In this document: positions 32,714 through 34,447 of the stretch, piece by piece
Numbering within the stretch: the stretch's first letter is position 1
How the letters are laid out: each line of letters opens with the position of its first letter
DNA from: Bacteroidales bacterium
Lineage (GTDB): Bacteria > Bacteroidota > Bacteroidia > Bacteroidales > Marinilabiliaceae
Reading direction: 5' to 3'
Assembly (NCBI GenBank): GCA_024401365.1
Contig: JAKSLE010000025.1
Location: forward strand, 1 to 34,447
Length of the DNA: 34,447 nt
Made by a program: the position numbers and the translations under genes
Notes under the pieces: model-generated
What the model saw: only the letters and a program-made list of their open reading frames with translations
Databases searched by the model: none
What the model was told of the DNA's origin: nothing

Positions 32714-32916
32714 AATGACAACACGTAATTTCCCCGAAAAAATGTTCCCTATTTTTGGTGCAGATGGTTACAAAATACACACCTCCATCATACCCATGCC
32801 AATTGGCACGGGCGGACGGGATTCGATATGTATTTTGAAATCTGTCCATTAAATCATCGTTTTACACATTAACACCATTATTTGTTCCACATACACCGAT
32901 TGTTTTTCATCGTACC

Positions 32917-32944
32917 GTAGAGACGCGATTCATCGCGTCTCTAC
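32917..32944. repeat. Perfect REP palindrome upstream of RAYT
   Basis: The arms GTAGAGACGCGAT (32917-32929) and ATCGCGTCTCTAC (32932-32944) match perfectly around a TC loop. It lies between the RAYT start and the stop of the nuclease gene, and is the intact reference copy for the other REPs in the window. Confidence 0.9.
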
Positions 32945-32983
32945 AAAACACGTAAACAATTTAATTTATATGATTGTAATAAT

Positions 32984-33829
32984 TTATTTAGATACAACCT
33001 TTAATGGTATTGCATTATTTAATACAAAACATAATTTTTCAAGATCTCTATTAATCATGTTGTCTGGACAAAACAAAACCCCATATAATATAAAATCTTC
33101 AAAATCTTTATACCCAGTTATTTCAATTGTCGGATAATTTTTTATGACAGCTTCTCTTATTTGCAGGTTTTCCTTTTCAAAAACATGAATTCTAGCATTA
33201 GAATCATCCGTCAATATATTATTGTTCTGATATTCTATCAATAACGGAATTGTATTTATAGAATCATTTTTATCCCAAAATTCTAAATACATCCATTCTT
33301 TTTTCAAGCCGGCATCCTTTAAGTCTCCGCCTCTCGCATATAACGTAGCTGGAGCAAAACCACGATACGTTCCGTCTACAATCCAACCAAATGGAGGTTT
33401 TATAGTAACACCATGGCCTCCTTGATATGCTATTGCACCATAAGATTGAAATTGCATTAGATCTTTAATGCTCAAAATATCAACCTCAAAATTATCCTCT
33501 CCCAAATGAGCTCTACTAATTGCAGACTTAGAGAATGCTTTTTGTGTTATTAACATGCCTTTATTAGCCCCTATATCCTTTAACATCGATATACAAGACT
33601 CTACCTCTTTTATGTCAACATTTTTGTTATAAAATTTTGCGTCTACAACTATTGTTTCTCCGTTTTTTAATTTTATCCAAACGTCTACTTGTCTACTTGT
33701 ACCTGAATACTTGCCTTTTATATGATAGTCTTTAATTATTTCTACTGCATCTCTTTCATAAATCCTCAAACATTCGTCGTAGACACTATCTTCATATAAT
33801 TTCCACTTGGGGTTATTAGAAGTTTTCAT
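32984..33829 (-). CDS. Mrr-like restriction endonuclease with unknown C-terminal domain
   Basis: A 281-residue protein. Its N-terminal half (about 10-125) has the Mrr_cat PD-(D/E)xK pattern: helix ECLRIYERDAVEIIKDYHIKGKYSG, then RQVDVWIKL (Asp49), then TIVVDAKFYNK (Asp63, Lys65), then a helix and strand with ANKGMLITQKAFSKSAISRA. The C-terminal half (about 140-281: PPFGWIVDGTYRGFAPATLYARGGDL, LEFWDKNDS, IEITGYKDFEDFILYGVLF) is not a domain I recognise. Its GC content is clearly lower than that of hsdR. It sits between hsdS and the RAYT-hsdR pair on the same strand, 60 bp after hsdS. A role as an accessory DNA nuclease in defence is inferred from motif and place. Confidence 0.72.
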   Translation of the reverse strand: MKTSNNPKWKLYEDSVYDECLRIYERDAVEIIKDYHIKGKYSGTSRQVDVWIKLKNGETIVVDAKFYNKNVDIKEVESCISMLKDIGANKGMLITQKAFSKSAISRAHLGEDNFEVDILSIKDLMQFQSYGAIAYQGGHGVTIKPPFGWIVDGTYRGFAPATLYARGGDLKDAGLKKEWMYLEFWDKNDSINTIPLLIEYQNNNILTDDSNARIHVFEKENLQIREAVIKNYPTIEITGYKDFEDFILYGVLFCPDNMINRDLEKLCFVLNNAIPLKVVSK

Positions 33830-33889
33830 ACTAGATTCCTTTTTTTGAGTTTTTACAAGTATTGGCTATCCTCTCATAAACTAATCTCG

Positions 33890-34447
33890 CTACGCCATCA
33901 CCATCGACAGCATTTCCGTTAATTTATTATTTTCTTGTTCTTTAGTTCTTATCATTGAAAAGATTTGTGATACTTTCCCATTGAAGATCTTTAAAGATTT
34001 ATCGTCTGGTACTAATACTTCAATACCACACATATTATCTTGATTGATTTTAGGTTGAGCAGCACCTGTAACCAAATCCGCAACGTTTTTCTTTTTTAAA
34101 GCCAAATACAGATATTCTGTAGATAAATCTCCTTTACCTTGTAAAATATGTGCATGATTATTTAACCAGAACTTACCATAAACATATTGTAAAGCAGGGA
34201 ACCCGTTTTCATCAACAACATTAGCGCCATCTTCCGAAAACAACAAATAAATTCCATCAAACAAGAAAGAATCAATATAATCAACAATAGACATTGCTCC
34301 ATAATAAGGATACTCGCCTTTCATCCCTGCACGTTCTTCAGAACTTAATGGTTTGCGCTTATAATCAAGAATCTCGCACACCTCCCCCAGCGTCCCCATT
34401 CTCCACCCCTCCGGCAGCCTCTCAACATCAATCCCATCCACAAACAT
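33890..34447 (-). CDS. hsdS: Type I restriction enzyme, specificity subunit (partial)
   Basis: The last 185 residues of an S subunit, running off the window. The visible part starts at the linker FVDGIDVERLPEGWRMGTLGEV, which normally joins the first half to the second target-recognition domain. A TRD follows (YPYYGAMSIVDYIDSF, FSEDGANV, FWLNNHAHIL, AQPKINQDNM), then the C-terminal conserved helix (IFSMIRTKEQENNKLTEMLSMVMA). The Met at the window edge is probably internal, because HsdS proteins usually have WFVD in this linker. The TRD recognises half of the bipartite DNA target; HsdM should lie beyond the edge. GC is low, as is usual for exchangeable TRDs. Confidence 0.9.
   Translation of the reverse strand: MFVDGIDVERLPEGWRMGTLGEVCEILDYKRKPLSSEERAGMKGEYPYYGAMSIVDYIDSFLFDGIYLLFSEDGANVVDENGFPALQYVYGKFWLNNHAHILQGKGDLSTEYLYLALKKKNVADLVTGAAQPKINQDNMCGIEVLVPDDKSLKIFNGKVSQIFSMIRTKEQENNKLTEMLSMVMA

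Larger units (their letters stand above)
32157..32849 (-). mobile_element. REP-associated tyrosine transposase (RAYT)
   Basis: A 230-residue HUH/Y1 nuclease of the TnpA-REP type, which binds and nicks REP palindromes. The HUH motif is MPNHIHAIVVI (His93, His95). The candidate catalytic Tyr is in WQARFYDRIVRD (Tyr178), followed by the usual NELNRIAGYIENN. The gene carries REP sequences in its own reading frame: residues 46-55 come from a REP variant (32686-32713), and residues 115-131 (RDAIRDAIRDAMNRVST) from a REP with repeated arm (32458-32507). Both sit in loops between core elements, so the core may still fold. It ends 11 bp before hsdR, so it could be cotranscribed with it. A full REP lies 67 bp upstream of its start. 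Confidence 0.9.

Noticed and set aside
32458-32944. Possible CRISPR-like array of short palindromic repeats
   Set aside because: Copies are REP palindromes at irregular distances, with one internal 12-bp expansion and no uniform spacers or cas genes.

Overview
The window is a piece of a Bacteroidota chromosome, most likely Bacteroidales and probably Prevotella-like. The evidence is a secreted GH97 glycosidase, DUF4105 and DUF4301 proteins, a BspA-type leucine-rich-repeat protein, a 28-residue AURKAIP1/COX24-like basic protein, a protease with a type IX secretion (T9SS) type A-like tail, promoters of the TTTG / TAnnTTTG class, and almost no Shine-Dalgarno sequences. No rRNA, tRNA or CRISPR array was seen.

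Layout. (1) 1-5200 is accessory: a GH97 glycosidase, a purine-rich gene for an unknown 159-aa protein, a decayed hipBA toxin-antitoxin locus (antitoxin and operators intact, toxin broken), and a secreted YD-repeat-like protein followed by a REP palindrome. (2) 5600-8250 is core: ftsY, rimO and a 2[4Fe-4S] ferredoxin. (3) 8390-12639, minus strand: secreted trypsin-like protease, then menA, then an M24 aminopeptidase P. (4) 12640-17500: a solitary XRE regulator divergent from pyrK-pyrD-DUF4105, then aroQ. This block is packed with GTAAAC, GTTTAC and GTATAC hexamers that are rare elsewhere in the window. (5) 17530-23030: pyruvate kinase, DUF4301 (minus), HU, the small basic protein, and RNase G behind a structured leader. 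(6) 23250-28981: PfkB/KDG kinase, YbaK deacylase with a cytoplasmic LRR protein, then an MBL hydrolase, rarA and a histidine phosphatase. (7) 28993-34447, minus strand: a type I restriction locus cut by the window edge. It holds hsdS (partial), an Mrr-like nuclease with an unfamiliar C-terminal half, a REP-associated transposase (RAYT), and hsdR.

How genes work together. pyrK and pyrD form the NAD-linked dihydroorotate dehydrogenase of pyrimidine synthesis. FtsY serves SRP-dependent membrane targeting, while RimO modifies ribosomal protein S12. HsdR, HsdS and an off-window HsdM would form the restriction complex, with the nuclease and RAYT as passengers or accessories. The most unusual signals are the hexamer field around the XRE regulator, the RAYT gene that carries its own REP palindromes inside its coding sequence, and the phased operators left in front of a broken hipA. 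All assignments come from reading the sequence without database searches, and motif counts were made by eye.
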